NCBI GenBank assembly: GCA_019359115.1
Contig: JAHHHW010000128.1
Span: 1 to 37,542 of the forward strand
DNA length: 37,542 nt
Reading direction: 5' to 3'
Source of the DNA: Pelatocladus maniniholoensis HA4357-MV3
GTDB taxonomy: Bacteria; Cyanobacteriota; Cyanobacteriia; Cyanobacteriales; Nostocaceae
Part shown: one piece after another, positions 1 to 8,154 of the stretch
Position numbering within the stretch: position 1 is the first letter of the stretch
Layout of the letters: the number at the start of each line of letters is the position of its first letter
Program-made: the position numbers and the translations under genes
Notes under the pieces: generated by a model
Seen by the model: the letters and a program-made list of their open reading frames with translations, nothing else
Told to the model about the DNA's origin: nothing
Databases searched by the model: none

Positions 1-127
1 CTAAAAATGCACAGGGGAACAGCAATAAACCAGACCATCCTACGAATACGAAGCGATCGCGCTTCAACCAGTCGTCGAGAACGTCAAACCACCCTCTGGT
101 AGTACTACGTCCAATTGCGATGGTCAT
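1..127 (-). CDS. psbD: Photosystem II D2 protein, N-terminal part (cut by window edge)
   Basis: Reading leftward from the ATG at 127-125 gives 42 residues starting [17 protein letters not shown] and continuing into a segment with [11 protein letters not shown] and a hydrophobic stretch. This is the well-conserved start of D2, one of the two reaction-centre core proteins that bind P680, pheophytin and quinone QA in the thylakoid membrane. Only the stromal N-terminus and the beginning of the first membrane helix are present; the rest lies left of the window. In many cyanobacteria psbD overlaps psbC downstream, which cannot be tested here. A good -10/-35 pair lies 50-80 bases upstream. The identification rests on near-identity to the family as known and is secure. 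Confidence 0.96.
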   Translation of the reverse strand, partial: MTIAIGRSTTRGWFDVLDDWLKRDRFVFVGWSGLLLFPCAFL

Positions 128-178
128 TAGAAAAAATCTCCAAACTTTATAAGTACAGGTTTTTAACTTTCTGTCTGT

Positions 179-208
179 ATTATAGACTGCCAATTTTTGG
201 CTGATCAA
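179..208 (-). promoter_or_regulatory. psbD promoter (-35 TTGATC, -10 TATAAT)
   Basis: On the minus strand a consensus TATAAT lies at 184-179 and TTGATC at 208-203, with an 18-base spacer. A start about seven bases past the -10 box would give a leader of roughly 45 bases before the psbD ATG at 127. The spacer holds a 5-bp inverted repeat (GCCAA at 189-193, TTGGC at 197-201). Box positions are seen directly; use as a sigma-70 type promoter is inferred. Confidence 0.6.
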
Positions 209-216
209 ATACAGAG

Positions 217-245
217 TGTAAACTAGGTTGTCAATCTAGTTTACA
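217..245. promoter_or_regulatory. 10-bp inverted repeat upstream of psbD promoter
   Basis: TGTAAACTAG at 217-226 is matched exactly in inverse by CTAGTTTACA at 236-245, with a 9-base spacer. It sits just upstream of the -35 box of psbD, a place suited to an activator or repressor dimer. The spacer read on the minus strand contains TTGACA, so the repeat may alternatively cover a second -35 element. No known regulator is identified. The neighbouring 240-257 resembles a degenerate HLR1 (RpaB) direct repeat, TTTACAAA-TT-TTTACTCT, with mismatches in the second half. Confidence 0.45.
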
Positions 246-444
246 AATTTTTACTCTCTCTAATCATATTAAGTGTTCTTCGCTAATTTTTCTAGGTTTT
301 TTTTAACTTAACTTAATCTTTGTCAATAAAAATATTAAATCAAAATCACAATTAAATTTATATTTCTGGTTATAAATACAAAAATCTCAACCATAGATAG
401 ATGAACATAAACATATCTATATCTTTAATTTGCTGCCCTCTTTT

Positions 445-510
445 AGCTAGAAAATGAGTGTGGGGGTGTAGGGGTTTAGAGGTGTAGGAGGAGTTGTATT
501 TTCATAATTG
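445..510. repeat. Dispersed G-rich repeat, copy 1 (second copy 27555-27620)
   Basis: The stretch beginning AGCTAGAAAATGAGTGTGGG and running through a TGTAGGGG/TTTAG/TGTAGGAGGAGT pattern recurs with a few substitutions at 27555-27620. It lies in the spacer between psbD and the UPF0367 gene (128-604), which otherwise holds the psbD control region, AT-rich sequence and no gene that I can see. Function unknown; dispersed intergenic repeats are common in Nostocales. Confidence 0.55.
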
Positions 511-604
511 GTGGTGAAACTTGTTTCATTGTGACTGTCTTGTTCCTTTGGGTTTGTTTCCTTAACGCTAGAATTAGACCTAAAGTTAAATTAATTAAAG
601 CTAA

Positions 605-877
605 ATGTTCACCATTGATTTGACCGTAAAAAACACTCCCTTCCCCATTTCGGTACAGCGTAAGACAGCTGAGGATGCAGAAGCTGTTTATCAGCTAATT
701 TTGGCAGCAATGAGTTCTGGAAAGCCTGAGATTGTAGAACTCAAGTGTGAAGGTAAAACAGAGAAAAAAATTGCTGTACGTGCTATTGAAATTTCTGGAG
801 TACAGGTAATACAGAAAGACGGTGCAGCCACCGCTAGTGGTAGACCACCTGGTTTCTTCGCCCTTGCATCTGAATAA
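605..877 (+). CDS. UPF0367 family protein
   Basis: A 90-residue protein with a central SVQRKTAEDAEAVYQLI segment followed by VELKCEGKTEKKIAV. I recognise this as the cyanobacterial UPF0367 family, small soluble proteins of unknown function and about this length. There is no signal peptide, membrane segment or catalytic motif. The fold is likely alpha/beta: a beta strand, the AEDAEAVY helix, then two strands. It starts at ATG and ends 17 bases before the following ABC ATPase on the same strand, so the two are probably co-transcribed. The alanine/proline-rich tail is the variable part. Family assignment is from recall of the conserved core; the function is not known. Confidence 0.8.
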   Translation: MFTIDLTVKNTPFPISVQRKTAEDAEAVYQLILAAMSSGKPEIVELKCEGKTEKKIAVRAIEISGVQVIQKDGAATASGRPPGFFALASE

Positions 878-894
878 TATAGATGACTTAAACA

Positions 895-1566
895 ATGGCG
901 GAACTAGGTATTAAGGTAAAAGACTTAAACTTCAGCTGGCCTTCTGGAGACAAAGCAATTAAATCTTGCTCTATTGAAGTACCCAAGGGAGAATTTTGGA
1001 TGCTCTTGGGTACAAATGGGAGTGGAAAATCAACATTGCTCAGACTGCTAGCGGGGTTACTAGCACCCCAATCTGGTGAAATTGGGATTTTGCATCCAGT
1101 GGGTTTTGTTTTCCAAAATCCTGATCATCAATTAGTAATGCCTACTGTTGGTGCTGATATCGCTTTTGGGCTAGTGGAAGAAAAATTACCATTACCTGCC
1201 ATCAGAATCAGAGTCGAGGAAGCATTAGCAGCAGTAAATTTGTTAGGACTGCAACGACGTCCCATCTATGCTTTGAGTGGAGGACAAAAACAGCGAGTAG
1301 CGATCGCTGGTGCTTTGGCTCGTCACTGTGCAGTCTTACTACTAGATGAACCCACTGCCTTACTCGATCCAGATAGTCAACTAGAATTAGTGGCTAGTGT
1401 CCGCAAATTGGTCAAAACTAGGGGTATCACAGCCCTATGGGTTACTCATCGCTTAGATGAATTAAATTATTGTGACGGCGCTTTTTTGCTAGAACAAGGC
1501 TTCTTAATAGACAAAGGAGAAGCTCAACGCCTCAAACAGCGTCTGATGCAGTTAGACACAGATTAG
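895..1566 (+). CDS. ABC transporter ATP-binding protein, ECF/CbiO-like
   Basis: A 223-residue single-domain ABC ATPase. Walker A is GTNGSGKST at 39-47, Q-loop Q74 in VFQNPDHQLV, signature LSGGQKQRV at 127-135, Walker B LLLDEPTALLDP ending near 159, and switch histidine H185 in WVTHRLDEL. The FQNPDHQ Q-loop is typical of the CbiO/EcfA subgroup that powers energy-coupling-factor uptake of vitamins and of cobalt or nickel. No T-component or S-component gene is visible nearby, so the membrane partner must be encoded elsewhere. It follows the UPF0367 gene by 17 bases and is followed by a repeat-filled spacer, so it is probably the last gene of the unit. The substrate cannot be read from the sequence. 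Confidence 0.85.
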   Translation: MAELGIKVKDLNFSWPSGDKAIKSCSIEVPKGEFWMLLGTNGSGKSTLLRLLAGLLAPQSGEIGILHPVGFVFQNPDHQLVMPTVGADIAFGLVEEKLPLPAIRIRVEEALAAVNLLGLQRRPIYALSGGQKQRVAIAGALARHCAVLLLDEPTALLDPDSQLELVASVRKLVKTRGITALWVTHRLDELNYCDGAFLLEQGFLIDKGEAQRLKQRLMQLDTD

Positions 1567-1586
1567 GGACAAAGGAGCAGGGAGTA

Positions 1587-1735
1587 GGGAGTGTGGGGAG
1601 TGTGGGGAGTGTGGGGAGTGTGGGGGGAATTATTTAACAAGTCTCTTCCCCAATCCCCATTACCCCTTCGCCCCTAATCCCCACTCCCTTGGGGGGAGTG
1701 GGGACCCCGAGTTCCCCAGAGGGGACCCCTACCTT
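1587..1735. repeat. G/C-rich tandem repeat and paired hairpins
   Basis: About four copies of the decamer GTGTGGGGAG run from 1587 to 1626. Then come C-rich blocks and two hairpins: CCCCACTCCC (1679-1688) with GGGAGTGGGG (1694-1703), a perfect 10-bp stem, and CCCC-AGA-GGGG (1714-1724). This fills the spacer after the ABC ATPase. The first hairpin could end transcription or protect RNA, but no T-run follows. A diverged relative of the hairpin block lies near 22055-22105. Confidence 0.6.
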
Positions 1736-1863
1736 CCCCAATCCCTTTTTTGTAAAGCTATTACGTTTTTTGAAACTGTAACATAGTGTTACAAGGGATG
1801 ATTGAATTACTATAAAAGTTATGAATGAATTTTGTTAACTCTAGATAATTGTGATTCAAAACC

Positions 1864-2415
1864 ATGTCCCGTTCCTTACCCCAAGCCGTTTTTTTGGTGG
1901 ACGGCTACAACATTATAGGCACTTGGTCTTGTCTGAAAAGAACCCGTGACCAAGCTGGATTAGAAGCGGCGCGCTGGGAATTAGTAGAAGCTTTGACAGA
2001 TTACAGCGCATTTCAAGGCTATGAGACACAAATAGTGTTTGATGCCCAATATCAAAATACTAGTAGTAACAAAGAAGTCGTTACAGACCTTTTATCTGTC
2101 TATTATACCGACTTCGGTCAAACAGCAGACACATATATAGAAAAAGCCTGTGCGTCTCTGCGTCCTTCCATAGCTCAATCTTTAATTTCCCGCGTGATTG
2201 TTGCCACATCAGACCGTGTTCAACAACTGATGGTACAGGGGTATGGGGCAGAATGGTTATCAGCACAGCAGTTATGTTATGAAGTACAAGCCACAGTTTG
2301 TCGGGTGCGGCAAAGGTATCAACCACGGAAAAAATCTAATGGTAGATTCCTAGCTAACTCTATTGATGCTAAAGCAAGGCAGCGTCTAGCTGAACTGCGA
2401 ATGGGATTGAAGTAG
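1864..2415 (+). CDS. NYN-domain (YacP-like) ribonuclease
   Basis: A 183-residue protein opening with hydrophobic AVFLVDGYNIIG, the first beta strand and aspartate of a PIN-like NYN nuclease fold. Acidic residues follow in VFDAQY and in the TADTYIEK segment, and RVIVATSDRVQQ matches the SD motif of the YacP/Rae1 group. Together these form the expected metal-binding acidic cluster. The basic C-terminus (RQRYQPRKKSNGR) suits RNA binding. Bacillus YacP/Rae1 is a ribosome-associated mRNA endonuclease, so a role in RNA decay is inferred. It stands alone, with long spacers on both sides, and starts at ATG. Length and motif order fit the family. Confidence 0.82.
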   Translation: MSRSLPQAVFLVDGYNIIGTWSCLKRTRDQAGLEAARWELVEALTDYSAFQGYETQIVFDAQYQNTSSNKEVVTDLLSVYYTDFGQTADTYIEKACASLRPSIAQSLISRVIVATSDRVQQLMVQGYGAEWLSAQQLCYEVQATVCRVRQRYQPRKKSNGRFLANSIDAKARQRLAELRMGLK

Positions 2416-2647
2416 ATAATCAACATCAGCTCAAGCCTAAAGCATCTGTCTGACGGGGGGTTGAAAGTATGTAAGGGTGTAGATTCAGGGTGGGTTGTCA
2501 TTGAGAAGTGTAGAGGATACGAAAATAGATTTGGAGTGCGATCGCTCTATTTAAATCTACTATTTAAGAAAGGGAGGATTTGACTATATCAGCCCTTATA
2601 ACCCTAGTTTTACTAAAAATGCTCTTTCTGCCAAGCTGCATAAAACC

Positions 2648-2878
2648 ATGGAAAGAATAGTTAACCTACACATCGAAAAACTACCAGAAGGGGTTTATCT
2701 AGCAACATCAGATGAAATTCAAGGTTTAGTTGCTCAAGGACGCACAGTTGCTGAAATTTTAGAAATTGCTCGTGATGTAGCACGTAAATTACTAGAAGCA
2801 CAATCTCACAATCAAGAGTCAGATGATTTACAACCAATAGCTGACCAGTTTAACTATCCTTTGGTTGTGGGACAGTAG
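2648..2878 (+). CDS. HicB/DUF1902-like small protein
   Basis: A 76-residue protein. Its first 50 residues (LPEGVYLATSDEIQGLVAQGRTVAEILEIARDVARKLLE) follow the HicB-like partial RNase-H fold pattern: a strand, a turn in which the substrate or target would be judged, then an amphipathic helix. It resembles DUF1902 proteins, usually annotated as antitoxin-like. There is no C-terminal DNA-binding helix-turn-helix and no HicA toxin gene beside it: the next gene is on the other strand, 11 bases away. It may be an orphan antitoxin or an unrelated small regulator. The acidic tail (NQESDDLQ) is variable. A 230-base spacer upstream holds a HIP1 site in a short palindrome near 2537-2550 but no clear promoter. 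Confidence 0.6.
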   Translation: MERIVNLHIEKLPEGVYLATSDEIQGLVAQGRTVAEILEIARDVARKLLEAQSHNQESDDLQPIADQFNYPLVVGQ

Positions 2879-2889
2879 TAATTTAAGCT

Positions 2890-3405
2890 TTAACTCCTCT
2901 CCAACTGCTCCAAATAAGCTATCAAATCCGCAACATTAGAAAAATCTAATAGCGCCTCTCCCAAGTTCTCCAACTGTTCAGCAGATAATCCCCGAAGCCT
3001 TTCAATTAAAGATGAATCAATCTCACCAAAACGCCGATGAAGCTGACGTAATATCAAACTTTCTTCCCCTTGCTTTCTTCCTTTCTGTAAAATATCTTGA
3101 TAAATCACAGATTCTCGCATAATGTCCTCCCGTAAGAAATTACGAATCAAATCTTTTTCAAATCGCAAACCTGCCAAAATTTCGATACAACCTGCAATAT
3201 TTTGTTTTTTTTCTCTATCAGGAATTTCAAGATGTAAAATTTGATTTTCTGCTTGCAGAAAGGTAACAGAATCAGCACGAATTGGTTCTAGAGTTAGTTC
3301 CGTTTTCAGTACCTCGATATGCTGTGGTTCTACACCAAGTAACCAGCGTACAAATTCAATTGGGTACTGTTCGGCTAAATACTTACAAGCGTTGTCGTAA
3401 CTCAA
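2890..3405 (-). CDS. DUF4351/Rpn-family nuclease-like protein, internally deleted
   Basis: The first 55 residues (SYDNACKYLAEQYPIEFVRWLLGVEP, then VTFLQAENQILHLE) and the last 115 (IAGCIEILAGLRFEKDLIRNFLRE, then a DUF4351 domain with LILRQLHRRFGEI) match the two ends of a common cyanobacterial Rpn/PD-(D/E)XK family. Full-length relatives, as I recall them, carry roughly 90-100 extra residues between HLE and the PDREKKQNIAGC segment, including the rest of the nuclease core. Here the two ends are joined in frame, so the catalytic centre appears lost. The start is TTG in place of the usual ATG. It may still be translated, but nuclease activity is unlikely. It is convergent with the HicB-like gene. 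Confidence 0.62.
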   Translation of the reverse strand: MSYDNACKYLAEQYPIEFVRWLLGVEPQHIEVLKTELTLEPIRADSVTFLQAENQILHLEIPDREKKQNIAGCIEILAGLRFEKDLIRNFLREDIMRESVIYQDILQKGRKQGEESLILRQLHRRFGEIDSSLIERLRGLSAEQLENLGEALLDFSNVADLIAYLEQLERS

Positions 3406-3455
3406 ATTTTTTGTTTGTCCTCACTCCACAATAATAATTAAATTACCTTGATAAA

Positions 3456-3482
3456 TAATTTAACTTTTAACTTTTAACTTAA
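3456..3482. repeat. Heptamer tandem repeat (TTTTAAC type)
   Basis: Three near-perfect units of ACTTTTA occur between the nuclease-like gene and the groEL terminator. The same heptamer class appears near 35790-35820 and 35939-35968. This is a short tandem repeat of the type scattered through Nostocales spacers; no function is evident. Confidence 0.55.
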
Positions 3483-3492
3483 AGTTGTTTAT

Positions 3493-3531
3493 AAAAAACA
3501 GCCGCCTCCACAACGAAAGCAGCTGTTTTTT
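3493..3531 (-). terminator. Rho-independent terminator of groESL
   Basis: Read leftward, AAAAACAGCTGC (3530-3519) pairs with GCGGCTGTTTTT (3505-3494) around a 13-base loop, with one G-U pair, and the stem runs into a T-rich tail. It lies 22 bases past the groEL stop codon. Confidence 0.82.
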
Positions 3532-3552
3532 AATTTAGGTAACTACAGAATT

Positions 3553-5196
<1,644 letters not shown>

Positions 5197-5202
5197 CTAG
5201 TA

Positions 5203-5293
5203 GTCCTTTGTCATTCGTTGTTTGTCATTTGTCTTCTGTCTGTTGCCATTTGTCATTTGTAATCAACCAATGACCAATGACCAATGACCAATC
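5203..5293. repeat. CAATGAC-type heptamer repeat inside the groES-groEL spacer
   Basis: Imperfect TTTGTCA units (5203-5260) are followed by four units of CCAATGA (5266-5293), their near complement. The two halves can pair into an imperfect hairpin in the groESL transcript, between the two coding regions. Seen directly; any effect on the relative expression of groES and groEL is speculation. Confidence 0.65.
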
Positions 5294-5294
5294 A

Positions 5295-5606
5295 CTAAGA
5301 AACAATTGCTAAAATGTCTTTTTCAGAAAGTAGTACGTATTCGTCGGTTCCTAGTTTGATATCAGTCCCAGCATATTTGGAGTAGAGAACTTTATCCCCT
5401 ACTTTCACATCCAATGCTTGACGAGAACCATCATCTTTAATTTTGCCGTCACCAACCGCAACAACTTCCCCAACTTGGGGTTTTTCTTTGGCGGTGTCGG
5501 GTAAATACAGACCACCGGCGGTCTTTTCTTCAGAGGCGCTCACTTTTACAAATACGCGATCGCCCAAAGGTTTTACAGTAGAAACGCTTAGAGATACAGC
5601 TGCCAT
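5295..5606 (-). CDS. groES: Co-chaperonin GroES (Hsp10)
   Basis: A 103-residue co-chaperonin that caps the GroEL ring. The family signature [12 protein letters not shown] is at the N-terminus, the [13 protein letters not shown] mobile loop follows near residues 31-43, and the C-terminal beta segment contains [16 protein letters not shown]. Length is normal. The ATG at 5606 has a GGAG-type site about nine bases upstream. It is the first gene of the groES-groEL operon, and the CIRCE operator lies 17 bases upstream of the start codon, so expression should be repressed by HrcA and rise on heat stress. Confidence 0.97.
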   Translation of the reverse strand: MAAVSLSVSTVKPLGDRVFVKVSASEEKTAGGLYLPDTAKEKPQVGEVVAVGDGKIKDDGSRQALDVKVGDKVLYSKYAGTDIKLGTDEYVLLSEKDILAIVS

Positions 5607-5622
5607 ACGAATTTCTCCAGAG

Positions 5623-5649
5623 TTAGCACTCTCAACTCCTGAGTGCTAA
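5623..5649. promoter_or_regulatory. CIRCE operator (HrcA binding site)
   Basis: TTAGCACTC (5623-5631), a 9-base spacer, and GAGTGCTAA (5641-5649) match the CIRCE consensus without a mismatch. It lies in the groES leader. On the minus strand a candidate promoter (TTGCCA with 18-base spacing to TAAATT) runs into its right arm, so bound HrcA would block initiation. The operator is certain; the promoter boxes are tentative. Confidence 0.95.
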
Positions 5650-5710
5650 TTTAGCGAACGACTGTATGCAATGGCAATATTTCAGGTTGTACGGGTTCCC
5701 GAACTTTTGA

Positions 5711-5802
5711 GGATTGGGGATCGGGGACAAGAGGACAAGGAGGACAAGGGAGAATTTATTCCAATCCCCAATCCCCAATCCCTAATCCCCAATCCCCAAT
5801 TC
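5711..5802. repeat. CAATCCC heptamer repeats and GGACAAG units
   Basis: A block of GGACAAG units (5725-5747) is followed by about six units of CAATCCC/TAATCCC (5761-5802). A second GGACAAG block occurs at 29696-29724, and CCCGATTCC/CAATCCC variants occur near 9636-9660 and 12787-12832. This fills most of the spacer between groES and the ferredoxin-like gene. Confidence 0.6.
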
Positions 5803-5882
5803 AAGTAACGAATAGTTATATATAGTCAACTTTATTTGCAAAGCTTGGAATTTGTTATAGAACAGAAATCAGAAAGCGTGAG

Positions 5883-6404
5883 ATGGGTAACAAGATAGTG
5901 ATCCAGTTCAGCCATAAAATACAGAAAGCAACTCTATCACCTGAAAATAAAGCCCTAAATAAATCTGTAGAAACTTTAGGACTAACAAAGATTCAGCGAC
6001 ATGTTTTTATCTGTGCTGATCAAACACTGCCTAAATGTTGTTCCAAGCAAGCCAGTCTAGAAGCATGGGAATACTTAAAAAAGCGGCTGAAGGAGCTGGG
6101 GTTGGATGTTGCTAAACAAGATCGTCCTGGTTGCATGTTCCGAACCAAAGCTAATTGCTTGCGAGTTTGTTGCTCTGGGCCGATAATGGTGGTTTACCCG
6201 GATGGTGTCTGGTATCGCCAAGCAACCCCGGAAGTCATCGAGCGGATTATCCAGGAACATTTAATTGGAAATAATGTTGTGGAAGAATATGCTTTTTTAG
6301 TTCATCCTCTGTCAGAAACCTCTGTAGTTGCTGAACAGAAGCTGAATCGAAGCTTAACATCTAAGGGATATAGTGAAGCGGTCAGTTACAAAAGTGCGGG
6401 TTAA
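5883..6404 (+). CDS. Thioredoxin-like [2Fe-2S] ferredoxin
   Basis: A 173-residue soluble protein. [14 protein letters not shown] (C44, C52, C53) and [10 protein letters not shown] (C92, C96, C97) give the two cysteine pairs of thioredoxin-like [2Fe-2S] ferredoxins, the same fold as the NuoE subunit of complex I and Aquifex Fd. The segment [26 protein letters not shown] is highly characteristic of the family. Extra cysteines next to ligands (C53, C97) and C84 are common in cyanobacterial members. Residues 1-35 and the last 30 are variable extensions. It should be a cytosolic electron carrier or cluster protein; its partner is not known. It stands alone behind the heptamer repeats. Confidence 0.85.
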   Translation: MGNKIVIQFSHKIQKATLSPENKALNKSVETLGLTKIQRHVFICADQTLPKCCSKQASLEAWEYLKKRLKELGLDVAKQDRPGCMFRTKANCLRVCCSGPIMVVYPDGVWYRQATPEVIERIIQEHLIGNNVVEEYAFLVHPLSETSVVAEQKLNRSLTSKGYSEAVSYKSAG

Positions 6405-6686
6405 GTGTTTACTAGGAGCATCTTGGAACGAGTGAAGTTTGATAATCTATGAGGATTATTATTCTATTGAAGTTTTTTTGTCCGCTCCTTTAAAACCGAT
6501 ATATAATAACGCATTATAAATACTACTGCTCTACGTATCCTTACTGGACTTTTGCCATTGATGATGAAGTAGTTTCAAGGAAAGTAAGTTTCTATTTTGA
6601 GATATTTACTCAACAAAGGCAAGTTAAGTAGGAAAAAGCACAACATCACAATCATCCACCAAAAAGGATCGCTATACAAGGCCCCT

Positions 6687-7364
6687 ATGGATCTACGCGC
6701 GACAAGTGCCACTGCTATGAAAGAACCCAGCATGAAAGATTACAAACGACTTCTACTCATTGATGATGACCCTAACCTCATCTTGCTGGTGAAGGACTAC
6801 TTGGAATTCCGGGGATATGAAGTCATCACCGCAGAAAATGGTCGAGAAGCTTTGGAAATTTTAGAGCAGGATGTTCCAGATATGATCATCTGCGACGTGA
6901 TGATGCCCGAAATGGACGGATATACCTTTGTTGAACAAGTCCGACAAAACGAACGCACTAGTTGGATTCCTGTTCTATTTCTATCAGCAAAGGGACAAAG
7001 CGCAGACCGGGTTAAAGGACTAAATAAAGGTGCTGATGTATACATGGTCAAGCCCTTTGAACCAGAAGAATTGGTAGCGCAGGTAGAATCGTCTCTCAAG
7101 CAAACCATTCGCTGGAAAGAACATCAAGCCAAAGGAGGAGACAACGGTTCGCGTATTCAAGTTCCCTTTGATGTGCAGTTAACCCCAACCGAATTGAAAG
7201 TTGTTCAGTTTGTCGCTAGGGGTTTAGCTAACCGCGAAATTGCTGAAGAACTAAATGTTAGTCAGCGTACAGTGGAAAGCCATGTGTCCAACATGTTGGG
7301 CAAAACCAATCTCCACAATCGTACTGAATTAGCACGGTGGGCGATTGAAAATCAAATGGCATAG
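6687..7364 (+). CDS. NarL/LuxR-family response regulator (Ycf29-like)
   Basis: A receiver domain followed by a LuxR-type helix-turn-helix. With the ATG at 6687 (225 residues), the acidic pocket is D26-D27-D28 in LLLIDDDPN, the phosphoacceptor D70 in IICDVMMPEMDG, S100 in LFLSAKG and K122 in VKPFEP. The HTH runs from about 165 to 225 (TPTELKVVQFVARGLANREIA, then SQRTVESHVSNML). All receiver residues are canonical, so it should be a phosphorylation-switched transcription factor. No histidine kinase is adjacent. In-frame ATGs at 6717 and 6732 are alternatives; the reading frame stays open to a TTG at 6597 with little family-like sequence. I chose 6687 for an AAGG five bases upstream. It resembles plastid and cyanobacterial Ycf29. 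Confidence 0.85.
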   Translation: MDLRATSATAMKEPSMKDYKRLLLIDDDPNLILLVKDYLEFRGYEVITAENGREALEILEQDVPDMIICDVMMPEMDGYTFVEQVRQNERTSWIPVLFLSAKGQSADRVKGLNKGADVYMVKPFEPEELVAQVESSLKQTIRWKEHQAKGGDNGSRIQVPFDVQLTPTELKVVQFVARGLANREIAEELNVSQRTVESHVSNMLGKTNLHNRTELARWAIENQMA

Positions 7365-7383
7365 AGCAAGCTCTAATATATGA

Positions 7384-7973
7384 GTGTTGAGTTATGAGTT
7401 GATTTGTAACGAATTCAAACTCATAACTCAAACTCCAGCACTTAAAAAGTTTTTAGAGGTAGGTGATCCGCCAATCGTCTTCACCCTGGGATCAGCCGCC
7501 GTAATGGACGCTGGTAATTTCTACCAAGAAAGCATCCAAGCTGCAAAACAGTTAAACCGTCGTGCTGTTTTGTTAATTGGTAAAAATCTGCCTCCAGAAA
7601 ATCTTTCAGCAGATGTGATTGCGGTCAACTACGCGCCGTATTCTCAGATTTTTCCTCACGCTTGTGCGATCGCACATCAGGGCGGTATTGGAACCACAGC
7701 TCAGGCGTTGCGCGCAGCTCGCCCAACTCTAATTATGTAATTATGCCCTACAGCCATGACCAACCCGACAATGCAGCACGGGCCAAACGATTAGGAACTT
7801 CTGTTACGATTCACCGTAAGCAATATTCAGCAGCACGAATTGCAAAGGAGTTAAATGAATTGTTGGGGAATCCCAAGTATGCAGCAAATGCAGCAAATAT
7901 CGGACGCATTGTACAAGCAGAAGATGGTGTTAGCCTAGCTTGTAATGCAATTGAGAAACAGCTTAGAGTCTAA
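7384..7973 (+). pseudogene. Glycosyltransferase remnant, N-terminally truncated and frameshifted
   Basis: From about 7432 the translation matches the C-terminal half of a UDP-glycosyltransferase/MurG-like enzyme: GDPPIVFTLGSAA, VNYAPYSQIFPHACAIAHQGGIGTTAQALRA, then RPTLIM followed by a stop at 7738. The frame resumes at PYSHDQPDNAARAKRLG and ends at 7973. The break is an exact tandem duplication of the 8-mer TAATTATG (7730-7737 and 7738-7745); removing one copy rejoins LIM to PYSHDQPD. The N-terminal acceptor domain, about half the usual 400-plus residues, is missing. A 12-bp hairpin (GAGTTATGAGTT 7389-7400, AACTCATAACTC 7418-7429) stands at the truncated edge. Acceptor site and N-domain loss mean no activity. 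Confidence 0.85.
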
Positions 7974-8154
7974 AATATTTCAAAATTTAACTTAAAGATG
8001 ATGCAACAAATTTTGTAGGTTGGGTCTCATAAATTCAACCCAACATCATAAGGATAAGTTGGTTTTCTTGACGCCAAATCAACCTATTCTTAATCTACCA
8101 TTTGGTCTTATCACACCACTAAAAGCATCCTAATATTTAGCTCCAAGCTAATAA

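Noticed and set aside
2648-2878. HicAB toxin-antitoxin pair
   Set aside because: No HicA-like toxin ORF lies on either side; only the HicB-like protein is present.
8019-8044. Hairpin GTTGGGT/ACCCAAC as asnS terminator
   Set aside because: The 7-bp stem has no following T-run and lies about 110 bases beyond the stop codon, so it is only mentioned in the asnS entry.
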